64,000 bases of DNA, from assembly GCF_017355185.1 (NCBI RefSeq), contig NZ_JADILJ010000003.1, forward strand, positions 1-64,000, given 5' to 3'. Shown here piece by piece: positions 53,098 to 61,998 of this stretch; within the stretch, counting starts at the first letter, position 1, and every line of letters starts with the position of its first letter. This DNA is from Rathayibacter sp. SD072. Its GTDB lineage: Bacteria > Actinomycetota > Actinomycetes > Actinomycetales > Microbacteriaceae. Under the pieces are notes generated by a model, which worked only from the letters and a program-made list of their open reading frames with translations, did not search any database and was not told the origin of the DNA. A program made the translations under genes and the position numbers.

Positions 53098-53918
53098 GCG
53101 ATGCACGTCGCGCCGGCGTAGCAGCCACGAGCGCTTCCTACGTCAGTACGCTTATCTTCTTGATCCCGGTCTACATCCTGATCAACCTCGCGATCCGGCC
53201 GCCCGGCGACCTCACGCCAGCGATCATCCCGAGCAGCCGCCCGACGCTTGGGAACTTCGTCGCGGCCTGGACCGGCTCCGCATTGCCCGGAGCCATCGTC
53301 ACGAGCGTCGTCGTGACCGCGCTCTCGACCGTGGCGGTACTCGTCATCGCCACCATGGCGGCCTATCCTCTCGCCCGGTCGATGTCGCGCTTGTCAACAG
53401 CGACCTTCTATGTCTTCCTGACCGGGCTGCTCCTCCCGTTCCAGCTCGCGCTCCTTCCGCTGTACGCGCAGATGCGCGACCTGCATCTCCTCGGCAGCAT
53501 CTGGTCACTCGTCATCTTCTACGGCGGGACTCAGATGCCGTTCACGATCTTCCTGATCACGACATTCCTGCGCACCTCCGTCCCTCTCGAGTACGAGGAG
53601 GCCGGGAGGATCGACGGCTGCAGCAACTCGCGCGTATTCCTCTCCATCGTTGTCCCACTGCTCCGCCCGGTGCTGGGCACGGCCGTCATCCTCATCGGAG
53701 TGGGCATCTGGAACGACTTCTTCACCCCGCTTCTTTATCTCGCGGGCGGCAGCCAGAAGACGATCCCCGTCGCCCTCTACGAGTACGTCGGGCAGTATTC
53801 GAGCAACTGGCCGCTGATCTTCGCCTCTCTCATCATCTCGATGATCCCGATCCTCGGTATCTATCTCCTCTTCCAGCGGTATGTCATCCAGGGCTTCGCG
53901 GGTGGCCTCAAGGGCTGA
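53094..53918 (+). CDS. ABC sugar importer permease 2 (CUT1-type, MalG-like)
   Basis: ATG 53094 overlaps the permease 1 stop. The 274-residue protein has six predicted helices and the EAA motif EYEEAGRIDGCSNSRVFLSIVVPLLRP. It forms the heteromeric channel with permease 1 and takes substrate from the lipoprotein binding protein encoded next. Confidence 0.9.
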   Translation: MSDARRAGVAATSASYVSTLIFLIPVYILINLAIRPPGDLTPAIIPSSRPTLGNFVAAWTGSALPGAIVTSVVVTALSTVAVLVIATMAAYPLARSMSRLSTATFYVFLTGLLLPFQLALLPLYAQMRDLHLLGSIWSLVIFYGGTQMPFTIFLITTFLRTSVPLEYEEAGRIDGCSNSRVFLSIVVPLLRPVLGTAVILIGVGIWNDFFTPLLYLAGGSQKTIPVALYEYVGQYSSNWPLIFASLIISMIPILGIYLLFQRYVIQGFAGGLKG

Positions 53919-53960
53919 GAGCAGCAGCAGAGGAACGGCGCCCGTGCGCCGACGCACACC

Positions 53961-53985
53961 CCTTCCGATCGACCAGGTCGGAGGG
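53961..53985 (+). other. intergenic hairpin before the binding-protein gene
   Basis: CCTTCCGA (53961-53968) pairs with TCGGAGGG (53978-53985), 8 bp with one G-T. It lies in the 105-bp gap before the binding-protein gene. Such structures can stabilise the mRNA and raise binding-protein output relative to permeases. Confidence 0.4.
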
Positions 53986-54023
53986 CTCGAGAACACTGCA
54001 GTCACAGATCGAAAGGAAGATCA

Positions 54024-55304
54024 ATGAAGATCACAGCCGGAATCGGTGGTGCGCTCGCACTCCTCGTCGGAGCGACGCTCGCCGGATGCGCCAGCACACC
54101 ACAGCAAGCGGACGACGGAACGGTGAGCGGAGAGCTGTCGATCACGTTCGACAGCACCTACAAGGCGACTCTCGATGAGATCATCGCGAATTTCGAGGCC
54201 GAGTACCCGGAGGTGACGGTTAAGGCCGACTACCAGGGCGGTGCCGACATCGACAAGCTGATCGTCACCCAGTTGCAGGCGGGCACCGCCTCTGATGTGA
54301 TCCTCACGTTCCCGGCGGGCGACCCCGAGACGACGGGTGGCCTCTCCGTGCTTCCCAACGCGGCTCAGGGGTACCTTCTCGACCTGACCGACTCGGAGTG
54401 GACCTCCGAGATCCCGGAGGCATGGAAGGAGGGGACCGTCGCCTACGAGGGCAAGGTGTACGCCTTCCCTGGCGCCGTCCAGCCCCTCGGCGCGATCTAC
54501 AACCAGGATTTGCTCGACGAACTCGGCCTGACGGCGCCCGAGACCTTCACCGAGGTCCTCCGGCTCTGCGCAGATGCGCAGACCGCCGGTGTCTACGCCT
54601 ACGCCCAGGGGCTCGGCGAGGTGTCCGCCGGCCCGCAGATGCTGTCGTTCGGTCAAACTGCCTCGCTGATCTACGGCCCCGACCCGGAGTTCAGCCAGGA
54701 CCTCCAAGACGGGAAGGCGACATTCTCGGACTCGAAGTGGGTCGACCAGTTCGAGGCCTACCAGACCATGTCCGACGCCGGCTGCTTCGGAGAGGGGGCG
54801 CTCGGACGCACCCGCCAACAGGGCGCGGAGGCCGTCGCCGGCGGCCAGGCTCTCGCCCAGGTCGACGTCGGAGCACAGAAGGGCGCCATGCAAACGGTCG
54901 CTCCTGACACTGCCTTCACCGTCACGGCCATCCCAGCAACCGACGACGGCCAGAACTTCGTCACCGCACTGCCCGGGAACACGGTCTCCGTCAACGCTGC
55001 GACCGACAATCCGACGGCGGCCACGGCGTTTGTCGCATTCCTCGCCGAGCCCGAGCAGTCGGCGATCTACGCCGACGGGTTCTCGTCGGTGCCGATCATC
55101 CCCAACGACGCGTACGAGGCACCGGCCGACCTCGCCGGCTTCGCGGAGCTGGTCGCCGCAGGGAACTACGCGAAGCTGGCCAACCTCGGCCCGAACCAGG
55201 TGCAGGTCGTGCTCAACGAAGCCGTGCAGTCGATGCTCCTTGGCAACGACACTCCGCAGTCCGTCGCGGACAAGATGCAGCAGGCGTTCGACTCTGGCAA
55301 GTGA
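54024..55304 (+). CDS. ABC sugar importer substrate-binding lipoprotein
   Basis: This 426-residue family-1 solute-binding protein has a signal peptide and lipobox LAGC (Cys22), then a mature domain starting near SGELSITFDSTYK. GAAAGGAAGATCA precedes ATG 54024. It captures the glycoside or oligosaccharide outside the membrane and delivers it to the two permeases. Placing the binding-protein gene last is less common than first. Followed by a strong bidirectional terminator. Confidence 0.9.
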   Translation: MKITAGIGGALALLVGATLAGCASTPQQADDGTVSGELSITFDSTYKATLDEIIANFEAEYPEVTVKADYQGGADIDKLIVTQLQAGTASDVILTFPAGDPETTGGLSVLPNAAQGYLLDLTDSEWTSEIPEAWKEGTVAYEGKVYAFPGAVQPLGAIYNQDLLDELGLTAPETFTEVLRLCADAQTAGVYAYAQGLGEVSAGPQMLSFGQTASLIYGPDPEFSQDLQDGKATFSDSKWVDQFEAYQTMSDAGCFGEGALGRTRQQGAEAVAGGQALAQVDVGAQKGAMQTVAPDTAFTVTAIPATDDGQNFVTALPGNTVSVNAATDNPTAATAFVAFLAEPEQSAIYADGFSSVPIIPNDAYEAPADLAGFAELVAAGNYAKLANLGPNQVQVVLNEAVQSMLLGNDTPQSVADKMQQAFDSGK

Positions 55305-55313
55305 CGCGCTGAC

Positions 55314-55345
55314 GGCCGACCGGAGGGGGCTCCCTCCGGTCGGCC
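55314..55345. terminator. bidirectional terminator between binding protein and LacI-B
   Basis: A perfect 14-bp GC-rich stem with loop GGCT lies between convergent genes, 10 bases after the binding-protein stop and 20 before the end of the LacI gene. Confidence 0.8.
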
Positions 55346-55365
55346 GCACGCCGCGTCGGCCGCTC

Positions 55366-56433
55366 TCAAACCGTGGGTGGGGCCGAGGTCCGACGAGCAA
55401 TCAGCTCCGGCTCGATCAGGACATGGCGGGGATGGTGCCGGCCGCCGATGCGCTCGAGGAGAAGCTCCGCCGCGAAGGCACCAATCCGCTCGCCGAACTG
55501 ATCGACGCTGGTCAGCCCGATCGGCTCCATCGAAGCCGTCTCGGTGTTGTCGTAGCCGACCACCGAGAGGTCTGCCGGAACTCGGCGATTGGCGAGCCAG
55601 AGCTCGCTCAGGGCGCCGAACGCGGCGACATCCGCGCCGGCGTGCAGAGCTGTCGGCATGACCGCGCGGGTGAGGAGCTGTCTCGCTCCTGCTCGGCCGC
55701 CCTCGTGGTTCCAGGCGGTCGGGATGATGTCGAGGGCATCGCCGAGCCCGAGCGCACGCATGGCCTTCCGGTAGCCCTCGGTCCGGACGTTCTGCGGGAG
55801 CCGAGGATCAGTGGTCAAACTCTCGGAATGGCAGAGGTACGCGATCCGGGAGTGCCCCAGTCCGACGAGGTGCTCGATGATCAGCCGCGAGCCGGCGATG
55901 TCATCGCTCGCGACCGTGTCGTAGTGCGCTGCCGGTCCATGACGCCCCACCACGACGGTGGGAACCAAGCGCCCGACTACGGAGAGGTACTCCTCGCTCC
56001 CGAGCGGGCTGTCGAGCAGGAGGCCGTCCATCTGCCGGTCGCGGAGCATGTCGATCGTGTGGGCCTCCGAGGACCTGGAGCTGCCCAGTGGGCCCACCAG
56101 TAGGTCGTAGCCCGCTGCCTCGGTCCTCCGAGTGATGCCGTCGATAAGCTGCGAGACGAAGGGGTTCGCGAAATCCGGGACGAGCATCCCGATCGTGAAG
56201 GTTTTACCGCGCATGCCACGGGCGGACGTTAACGGACGGTACGCCAGAGCCGCCATGGATTCTTCGACGCGAAGGCGCATCGACTCGCTGACCCCGTGCG
56301 CGTGACGAAGGACCTTCGAGACGGCGGCTGTCGATACGCCGGCGTGCAGCGCGACGTCCTTAATCGTCGCCCTACCCCCGGAGGCTCTGCGCCGCCTCAG
56401 CCCGCCATCGCCCTCCGCTGGCGTGCCGGTCAT
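55366..56433 (-). CDS. LacI-family regulator (B)
   Basis: From ATG 56433 the protein has 355 residues. HTH: TIKDVALHAGVSTAAVSKVLRHAHGV; the ligand domain starts at RGMRGKTFTIGMLVPDFANPF. It lies 31 bp downstream of the GMC oxidoreductase gene on the same strand, so both are probably transcribed from the promoter bearing GTATAACGTTCTAC at 58581. That makes it the best candidate for binding this operator and the identical one before the ABC importer. It is closely related to LacI-C at 58628 over the full length. Confidence 0.87.
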   Translation of the reverse strand: MTGTPAEGDGGLRRRRASGGRATIKDVALHAGVSTAAVSKVLRHAHGVSESMRLRVEESMAALAYRPLTSARGMRGKTFTIGMLVPDFANPFVSQLIDGITRRTEAAGYDLLVGPLGSSRSSEAHTIDMLRDRQMDGLLLDSPLGSEEYLSVVGRLVPTVVVGRHGPAAHYDTVASDDIAGSRLIIEHLVGLGHSRIAYLCHSESLTTDPRLPQNVRTEGYRKAMRALGLGDALDIIPTAWNHEGGRAGARQLLTRAVMPTALHAGADVAAFGALSELWLANRRVPADLSVVGYDNTETASMEPIGLTSVDQFGERIGAFAAELLLERIGGRHHPRHVLIEPELIARRTSAPPTV

Positions 56434-56464
56434 CCGATGCTCGCACGGGGGCTCGCCTTGCCGT

Positions 56465-58534
56465 TCATCCCATGAGCGCCGCGACGCGGAGCGCGCAGGC
56501 CATCGCGGTGAGCGCGGGGTTGAATCCTCCGTTGGTCGGATGCAGCGACGCATCGGCCACGTAGATATTGCGGGTGCCGTGCAGCAGGCCGCGCGCATCA
56601 CAGGCCGACGTGGCAGGGTCGTCGCCCATCCGGGCCGTCCCCGCGGAGTGCTCGGATCCGCGCGAACCGCCGGCGAAGGCGTTCGACTCGATCTGCTCGC
56701 CGCCCAGCGCCACCAGCCAGTCCACGCAGCGCTGCCTCATGAACTCGGCAGCTTCCGCCGAGGCGGGATGTGCCTCACCGCGCAGCCTCGCCACCGGCAT
56801 CCCGAAACGGTCCCGCACCGAACGGTCGACCGATACTCGAGAGCGGGCGTGGGGGATCTCCTGAAGCATCGCCATCGTTCCGAGCGGATTCGCCGTGTCC
56901 CGCATCCACTGCTTGTGGGCGGCGCCGAAAGGGTGGACACGTCGTCCGAAGGCGGCCTTGCCTGCAGGGAGCGTCGGCGGCAGATCGAAGATAACGCCGC
57001 CGCCCCAGGGCGCGGCGCGGCGATGCACAAACTCCAGTGTCGAGATCGTGTGATTCGGTCCGATATGAGGCTTGCGGATCGGCGCGACAGTGGTCATCGC
57101 AGCGGCTCCGGCGTGGGAGTGATGGTTGCGTCCCACCCAGTCGTTACCGAGCCCCGACGCGAGCAGGAGGCGCGGCGTCTCAATCGCTCCAGCCGAGACG
57201 ACGACCTGAGCGGCACGCACCACGTGCTCACTCACGGTTCCCTCGTCGATGACGACGAGCCGGACACCGGAGGCCGATCCGCGCTCGTCGTGCTCGATGG
57301 CGACCACCTGGGCGCTCATCAGCAGATCGCAGTACCCAGTTGCGATCGCGCGCGGAATAACGGTGTTGTGCGTGCCGTTCTTAGCATCGACCGGGCAGGC
57401 GTGACCGACGCACTGCGCGCAGCCCACGCACGCCGGACGCCCATCGCGGGGAATGCTGTTGATAGCGGTGGGGATCGGGGACGTCTCCCAGCCGAGCGTG
57501 GCCGCGGCTGCTCGGTACGGGGCTCGAAGGCCGTTGTCTCGCAAGGCGGGCATGGGAAGCGGTGTCCTGCGCGGTGCGCGGGTCGCCGCGGACGCCCGGG
57601 AGTCTCCTGAGACCCCCAGATCCCACTCGACCTGCTGGTAGTACGGTTCCAGCTCGTCGTATCCGAACGGCCAGTCGACAAGGGTGCTGTCCTCTGGGAC
57701 CCCGTAGATCGATGCCATGGCGAAGTCTTCGGCGACGAAGCGCCATGACATTCCCTGCCAGACTCGTGTGCCGCCGCCGAGCGCCATGGCCACCAGGCCG
57801 TAATCCGTACCAGATCCATCTCCGCGCAGCAGCTCTGTCGAGCCGTCGGCGCGCTCCAGGACGCGGGGACTTCCTGCACCGGGGCCGGCCGTGACGTCGA
57901 AACGCTCCAGTCGCTTGCCCTGAAGGTGGTTTCCACGCAGCTCCGAGTTCCTGAAAGGCCGCGAGCGCTCCACGAGCAGGACCTTCCGGCCGCGACGGGC
58001 GAGCTCGAAGGCCGCCACGCCGCCTCCGGCGCCGGCTCCGACGATGACGACCTCGTACTCCGCGGCAAGACGAGAGACGGGTATCCCTGAGAGTGGCTCA
58101 GGGTCGACCGCCATCGAGTCGTCGGGGAGGGGGTGAAATCCCGTATCGGCCCATCCCGCTGGCCGCGACGTGCCTCCGTAGTACGCGAGATGAGCAAGTT
58201 CGATAGAAGCGTCGATCGCAGCACGCCAATCAGGGCGGTCCGCTTGCGCCCGTGCAGTATCGACCACGAGCGTCCGATCGTGGAGAGGGAGAGCGGAAAA
58301 GGGCACGTCGCCATACGTCGCGCGGATCGTAATCTCCACCGCGTCGATCGCCTGCCGGAGGTGGGGAATCGACGCATGGAGAAAGCCCTCGAGATGTTCA
58401 GTCAGCAGGCGCCTGCCGCCACCGGCCCACCCATCGGGTGAATCGTCCTCCGGGACGAACGTCGAGAACAGGGCGGCAAGCGTTGCGGTTCCGCTCTCGT
58501 CGAAGGGGGCGACGCGGGGGGCTTCATGCAACAT
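56465..58534 (-). CDS. GMC oxidoreductase fused to a gluconate-dehydrogenase-subunit-3-like domain
   Basis: The 689-residue protein begins with a ~135-residue region resembling gluconate 2-dehydrogenase subunit 3 (LAALFSTFVPEDDSPDGWAGGG, YYGGTSRPAGWADTGF). A GMC flavoprotein follows, with FAD site VIVGAGAGGGVAAFE (~163-177), a C-x2-C-x2-C-x4-C cluster (CVGCAQCVGHACP, ~365-377) and a C-terminal STAGTARMG-like/NGGFNPALT region. In glucoside 3-dehydrogenase and gluconate 2-dehydrogenase these are separate subunits. No Tat or Sec signal is obvious. It likely oxidises a sugar or glycoside hydroxyl, or a sterol-like alcohol. Confidence 0.85.
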   Translation of the reverse strand: MLHEAPRVAPFDESGTATLAALFSTFVPEDDSPDGWAGGGRRLLTEHLEGFLHASIPHLRQAIDAVEITIRATYGDVPFSALPLHDRTLVVDTARAQADRPDWRAAIDASIELAHLAYYGGTSRPAGWADTGFHPLPDDSMAVDPEPLSGIPVSRLAAEYEVVIVGAGAGGGVAAFELARRGRKVLLVERSRPFRNSELRGNHLQGKRLERFDVTAGPGAGSPRVLERADGSTELLRGDGSGTDYGLVAMALGGGTRVWQGMSWRFVAEDFAMASIYGVPEDSTLVDWPFGYDELEPYYQQVEWDLGVSGDSRASAATRAPRRTPLPMPALRDNGLRAPYRAAAATLGWETSPIPTAINSIPRDGRPACVGCAQCVGHACPVDAKNGTHNTVIPRAIATGYCDLLMSAQVVAIEHDERGSASGVRLVVIDEGTVSEHVVRAAQVVVSAGAIETPRLLLASGLGNDWVGRNHHSHAGAAAMTTVAPIRKPHIGPNHTISTLEFVHRRAAPWGGGVIFDLPPTLPAGKAAFGRRVHPFGAAHKQWMRDTANPLGTMAMLQEIPHARSRVSVDRSVRDRFGMPVARLRGEAHPASAEAAEFMRQRCVDWLVALGGEQIESNAFAGGSRGSEHSAGTARMGDDPATSACDARGLLHGTRNIYVADASLHPTNGGFNPALTAMACALRVAALMG

Positions 58535-58580
58535 GGCTCACTCCTTCGTGCTGAGGACGTTCTGCCGCCCACCATCCAAG

Positions 58581-58594
58581 TATAACGTTCTACG
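58581..58594. promoter_or_regulatory. LacI-type operator GTATAACGTTCTAC upstream of the GMC-LacI operon
   Basis: Identical to the site at 52106-52119. It lies in the 93-bp gap between the LacI-C stop and the GMC start, 47 bases before the latter. Confidence 0.8.
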
Positions 58595-58627
58595 CCCTGC
58601 TGCTCTAGGAGGAAAAGTGGTCGTGCT

Positions 58628-59668
58628 CTACCGGGGAGCAGCAGTCGTGCGCCGAGGTACCAGCACAGGACGGGTGAGGACGTGGCGGGACTCCATCCGG
58701 CCGTTCATGCGCTCAAGAAGCAGTGCGGCGGAGTGGGCTCCCATGTCGGCACCCCGTTGATCGACGGTCGTCAGTCCGACAGCCGCGAAACGGGAAAGGT
58801 CCGTGTCGTCGTACCCGCAGACCGAGATGTCACTGGGAACTGCCAGATCCGCGGCCCAGAACTCGTCGAGCGCAGCGAATGCCGAGACGTCGGGTCCGGC
58901 GAAGAAGGCAGTCGGCAGCACTCGTCGCTCAATCAGCTCCATCGCCGCAGCCCGACCGCCTTCCTGGCTCCACCCCGTGGCGACAATATCGATCTCGTCG
59001 CCGAGGCCTGCAGCCTCCATCGCTCGCCTATAGCCCTCAAGCCTCGCGTTCTGGGGCAGTCGAGGATCCGATGCGTCCTCTTCCGGGTGGGCGAGGAAGG
59101 CGATGCTGCGGTGACCGAGGGCGAGGAAGTGCTCGACGACAAGGCCCGCTCCCGACACGTCGTCCCCGGAGGCGGTGTCGTAGTGCTTGGCCGGGCCGTG
59201 ACGTCCGACGACCACAGCGGGGACCCGACTGCCGACCGAGGAGAGGTACTCCTCCGCCCCGAGTGGACTGACGAGGATCAGTCCGTCCATCTGACGATCT
59301 ATCAACGCTTCGATCGAGTGCGCCTGGGTCTCGCTGGAGTCCCCCGCCGGCGCGATCATCAATTCGTAGCCAGCGGTCTTGAGCACACGGGTCATGTTCT
59401 CGACAAGCACGGCAAAGAACGGATTGGCGAGATCGGACAGCATGACTCCGATGGTGAAAGTCTTACCGCGCATTCCTCGCGCGGACGCGTGCGGTCGATA
59501 GTCCAGAGCAGAGATCGCCGCCTCCACACGACTCCGCATCGACGAGCTGACGCCGTTCGCGCCCCGGATGACCTTCGACACTGCGGGGACCGACACGCCT
59601 GCATGTGCAGCCACGTCGCGGATAGTGACGCGCTTCCGGCGTTCTGCGGACGGGCTCGTCTCACTCAT
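58628..59668 (-). CDS. LacI-family regulator (C)
   Basis: From ATG 59668 the protein has 346 residues. HTH: TIRDVAAHAGVSVPAVSKVIRGANGV; the ligand domain starts at RGMRGKTFTIGVMLSDLANPF. It is strongly similar to LacI-B (DRQMDGLILVSPLGAEEYLS.VG and VVVGRHGPA.HYDT are near-identical), so recent duplication is likely. It sits downstream of GH3 on the same strand (73-bp gap) and could respond to a GH3/GH78 product. The long open frame upstream to 59878 overlaps GH3 and is rejected. Confidence 0.86.
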   Translation of the reverse strand: MSETSPSAERRKRVTIRDVAAHAGVSVPAVSKVIRGANGVSSSMRSRVEAAISALDYRPHASARGMRGKTFTIGVMLSDLANPFFAVLVENMTRVLKTAGYELMIAPAGDSSETQAHSIEALIDRQMDGLILVSPLGAEEYLSSVGSRVPAVVVGRHGPAKHYDTASGDDVSGAGLVVEHFLALGHRSIAFLAHPEEDASDPRLPQNARLEGYRRAMEAAGLGDEIDIVATGWSQEGGRAAAMELIERRVLPTAFFAGPDVSAFAALDEFWAADLAVPSDISVCGYDDTDLSRFAAVGLTTVDQRGADMGAHSAALLLERMNGRMESRHVLTRPVLVPRRTTAAPR

Positions 59669-59741
59669 CGGTACCCTTCGGCCATGCCGGCCGACGGACG
59701 CCGCCGACGGCCCGCTCACGCTACACGACCGCGCCGGAACC

Positions 59742-61979
59742 TCATCCGATCTGGAACGACACCGCCAAGAGGTCCCCATCGCGCGAACTCCGGCCAATAA
59801 GGAGATCAAAGGTTCCGAGTTCAACGCCACGCACGCCGTCGGCGTCGACGAGAGAGCATTCGGCAGCATGCACCTCAATGGCGACCTTAACCGCTTCGCC
59901 GGGCGCGACAGTCACCTGCGTGAACGCTTTCAGCTCGCGCTCGGCCCAGGTAACGCTCGTAACACGGTCGGCGATGTAAACCTGGACCGTCTCAAGGCTC
60001 GGCCGACCGCCCGTGTTCGTCAGCGTGACGAAAGCGCGGATCATGCCGTCGATCGGCACGGAGTCGCTCTCGAGCCGAAGATCCGAGTACTCGACAGTGC
60101 TATAGCTGAGGCCTTCTCCGAAGGCAAAAAGGGGGTCTTGGGTGAGGTCGGCGTAGCGGTCGCCGTGCTGTCCGCGGATCTGGTTGTAGTAGACGGGCAG
60201 CTGTCCGACGTGGCGGGCGAAGGTGATCGGAAGCCGGCCGGAGGGTTCGATGAGGCCGAGGAGGAGCTCTGCGATGGCGGTCCCTCCCTGCATGCCGGGG
60301 TTGAAGGCTTCGATGATCGCCGCGGACTCGAGGATCGAGTTCGGCAGGGTCGATGGCTTGCCCTGGATGAGGACGACGATCACTGGCGTGCCGGAGGTAA
60401 CAAGCGCATCGACGAGGGCGATCTGACTGCCCTGCAGCTCGAGAGTCGCGGTCGACTTCCCCTCTCCCGTGAGCGCGACAGTGTCGCCGACAACGGCGAC
60501 CACGTAGTCAGCGTTCTTCGCGGCGGAGACGGCCTCGGCAATCAGATCCGGGTCGGGCGCTGCGGCATGAAACAGCGGAGGTCGGGGTTGCCCGTCCGGA
60601 TACGTCGTCCCTGCGGGATCGGGAATGAGGTTGCCGATGTCTGCACCGCGTGTGTGCGTGATGGTCCAGCTCTCGGGTGCGATGTCGCGAAGTCCGTCGA
60701 GGACAGTGCGGGTCATCTCGCGGGGGTGACCATCACCCATCCAGTTCACTTGGCCAGAGAGGCCGGCCCAGTCGCCGAGCTGTGCGTGGACGTCGTCGGC
60801 GTTCGGACCCACGACGGCGATACGGGTCGGCCTGGTCGGGTTGAGGGGCAGGGTGCCGTCGTTGCGGAGGAGGACGAGGGAGCGCCGGGCGGTCTCAAGG
60901 TTGATCGCAGTGTGCTCGTCGGAGCCGATGAAGGCGGCTTGGCGTGCGGTGTCCGGAGAGCGGGGATCTTCGAAGAGTCCGAGCTCGAACTTGAGCGCGA
61001 GAATGCGGCGGACCGCGTCGTCGACCAGCGCTTCGTCAAGATCTCCGCGCGTGACGGCCTCCTGTGCCGCTGCGAAGAACTGCGGCGTGTTCATGATCAG
61101 GTCGTTACCGGCGCCGACGGCGACGGTCGCCGCCTCGATGTCGTCGGCGGCGACTTTCTGCTCCCAGACCATGCGGCCGACGTTGTCCCAGTCGGTGACG
61201 AGGGTGCCGGTGAAGCCCCATTCGCCCTTGAGGACCTCGTTGAGTAGCCACCGGTTCGTGGTGATGGGGACACCGTCGATGGCCTGGTAGCCGAGCATGA
61301 AGGTCGCGACGCCCTCGCGGGCGGCCTTCTCGAACGGGGGGAGGAACCAGGAGCGCAGCTTGCGACGGCTGAGATCCGCCTCGGAGGCATCGCGGCCGCC
61401 CTGGGTTTCGGAGTAGCCGGCGAAGTGCTTCGCCGTCGCGAGCACCGCGGTGCGGTCCGTCAGCCCGTCACCTTGGTAGCCGCGGATCATCGCTGCTCCC
61501 AACTCACCGATGAGGTGCGGGTCTTCTCCGAACGTCTCATCGACTCGTCCCCACCGCAGGTCCCGGGTAATGCAGAGAACAGGGGAGAAGGTCCAGTGCA
61601 GGCCCGTGGCGGCGATCTCGATCGCTGCAGCGCGGGCACCTCGTTCGAGCAATCCCGGATCCCAGGTGCAGGCCATGCCGAGCTGGGTGGGGAAGATCGT
61701 CGCGCCGGGCCAGAACGAATGGCCGTGGATGGCGTCATCGGCCATCAGCAGCGGGATGCGCAGTCGCGTGGTCGCGACGAGGCCACGGGCCTGCAGCATC
61801 CGCTCGGGAGAGGCGTGCAGCAGCGACCCGCCGAGTTTGCCGGTGACGAGGTCGGCGAGGTCGCCTCTCGCGTCGAGCTGCAGCATCTGTCCGACCTTCT
61901 CTGCGAGCGTCATCTGCGCGAGAAGGTCGTCGACGCGCTCGCTGACGGGCAGTGCAGGGTCGAGATAGGGGGCGCTCAT
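59742..61979 (-). CDS. glycoside hydrolase family 3 (beta-glucosidase-like)
   Basis: The 745-residue enzyme has an N-terminal TIM barrel with KHFAGYSETQGGRD and nucleophile Asp in TLVTDWDNVG (~residue 258), a middle alpha/beta sandwich with the acid/base region, and a C-terminal fibronectin-III-like domain (VTLTNTGGRPSLETVQVYI). ATG 61979 is 19 bp after the GH78-C stop. The in-frame TTG 62024 would overlap that gene. There is no signal peptide, so it acts on imported glycosides, probably beta-glucosides or beta-xylosides. Confidence 0.9.
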   Translation of the reverse strand: MSAPYLDPALPVSERVDDLLAQMTLAEKVGQMLQLDARGDLADLVTGKLGGSLLHASPERMLQARGLVATTRLRIPLLMADDAIHGHSFWPGATIFPTQLGMACTWDPGLLERGARAAAIEIAATGLHWTFSPVLCITRDLRWGRVDETFGEDPHLIGELGAAMIRGYQGDGLTDRTAVLATAKHFAGYSETQGGRDASEADLSRRKLRSWFLPPFEKAAREGVATFMLGYQAIDGVPITTNRWLLNEVLKGEWGFTGTLVTDWDNVGRMVWEQKVAADDIEAATVAVGAGNDLIMNTPQFFAAAQEAVTRGDLDEALVDDAVRRILALKFELGLFEDPRSPDTARQAAFIGSDEHTAINLETARRSLVLLRNDGTLPLNPTRPTRIAVVGPNADDVHAQLGDWAGLSGQVNWMGDGHPREMTRTVLDGLRDIAPESWTITHTRGADIGNLIPDPAGTTYPDGQPRPPLFHAAAPDPDLIAEAVSAAKNADYVVAVVGDTVALTGEGKSTATLELQGSQIALVDALVTSGTPVIVVLIQGKPSTLPNSILESAAIIEAFNPGMQGGTAIAELLLGLIEPSGRLPITFARHVGQLPVYYNQIRGQHGDRYADLTQDPLFAFGEGLSYSTVEYSDLRLESDSVPIDGMIRAFVTLTNTGGRPSLETVQVYIADRVTSVTWAERELKAFTQVTVAPGEAVKVAIEVHAAECSLVDADGVRGVELGTFDLLIGRSSRDGDLLAVSFQIG

Positions 61980-61998
61980 GTCTATTCCGTTCGGGGTG

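Noticed and set aside
59756-61247. Long plus-strand frame opposite GH3
   Set aside because: Antisense shadow; the GH3 barrel and fibronectin-like motifs are on the minus strand.
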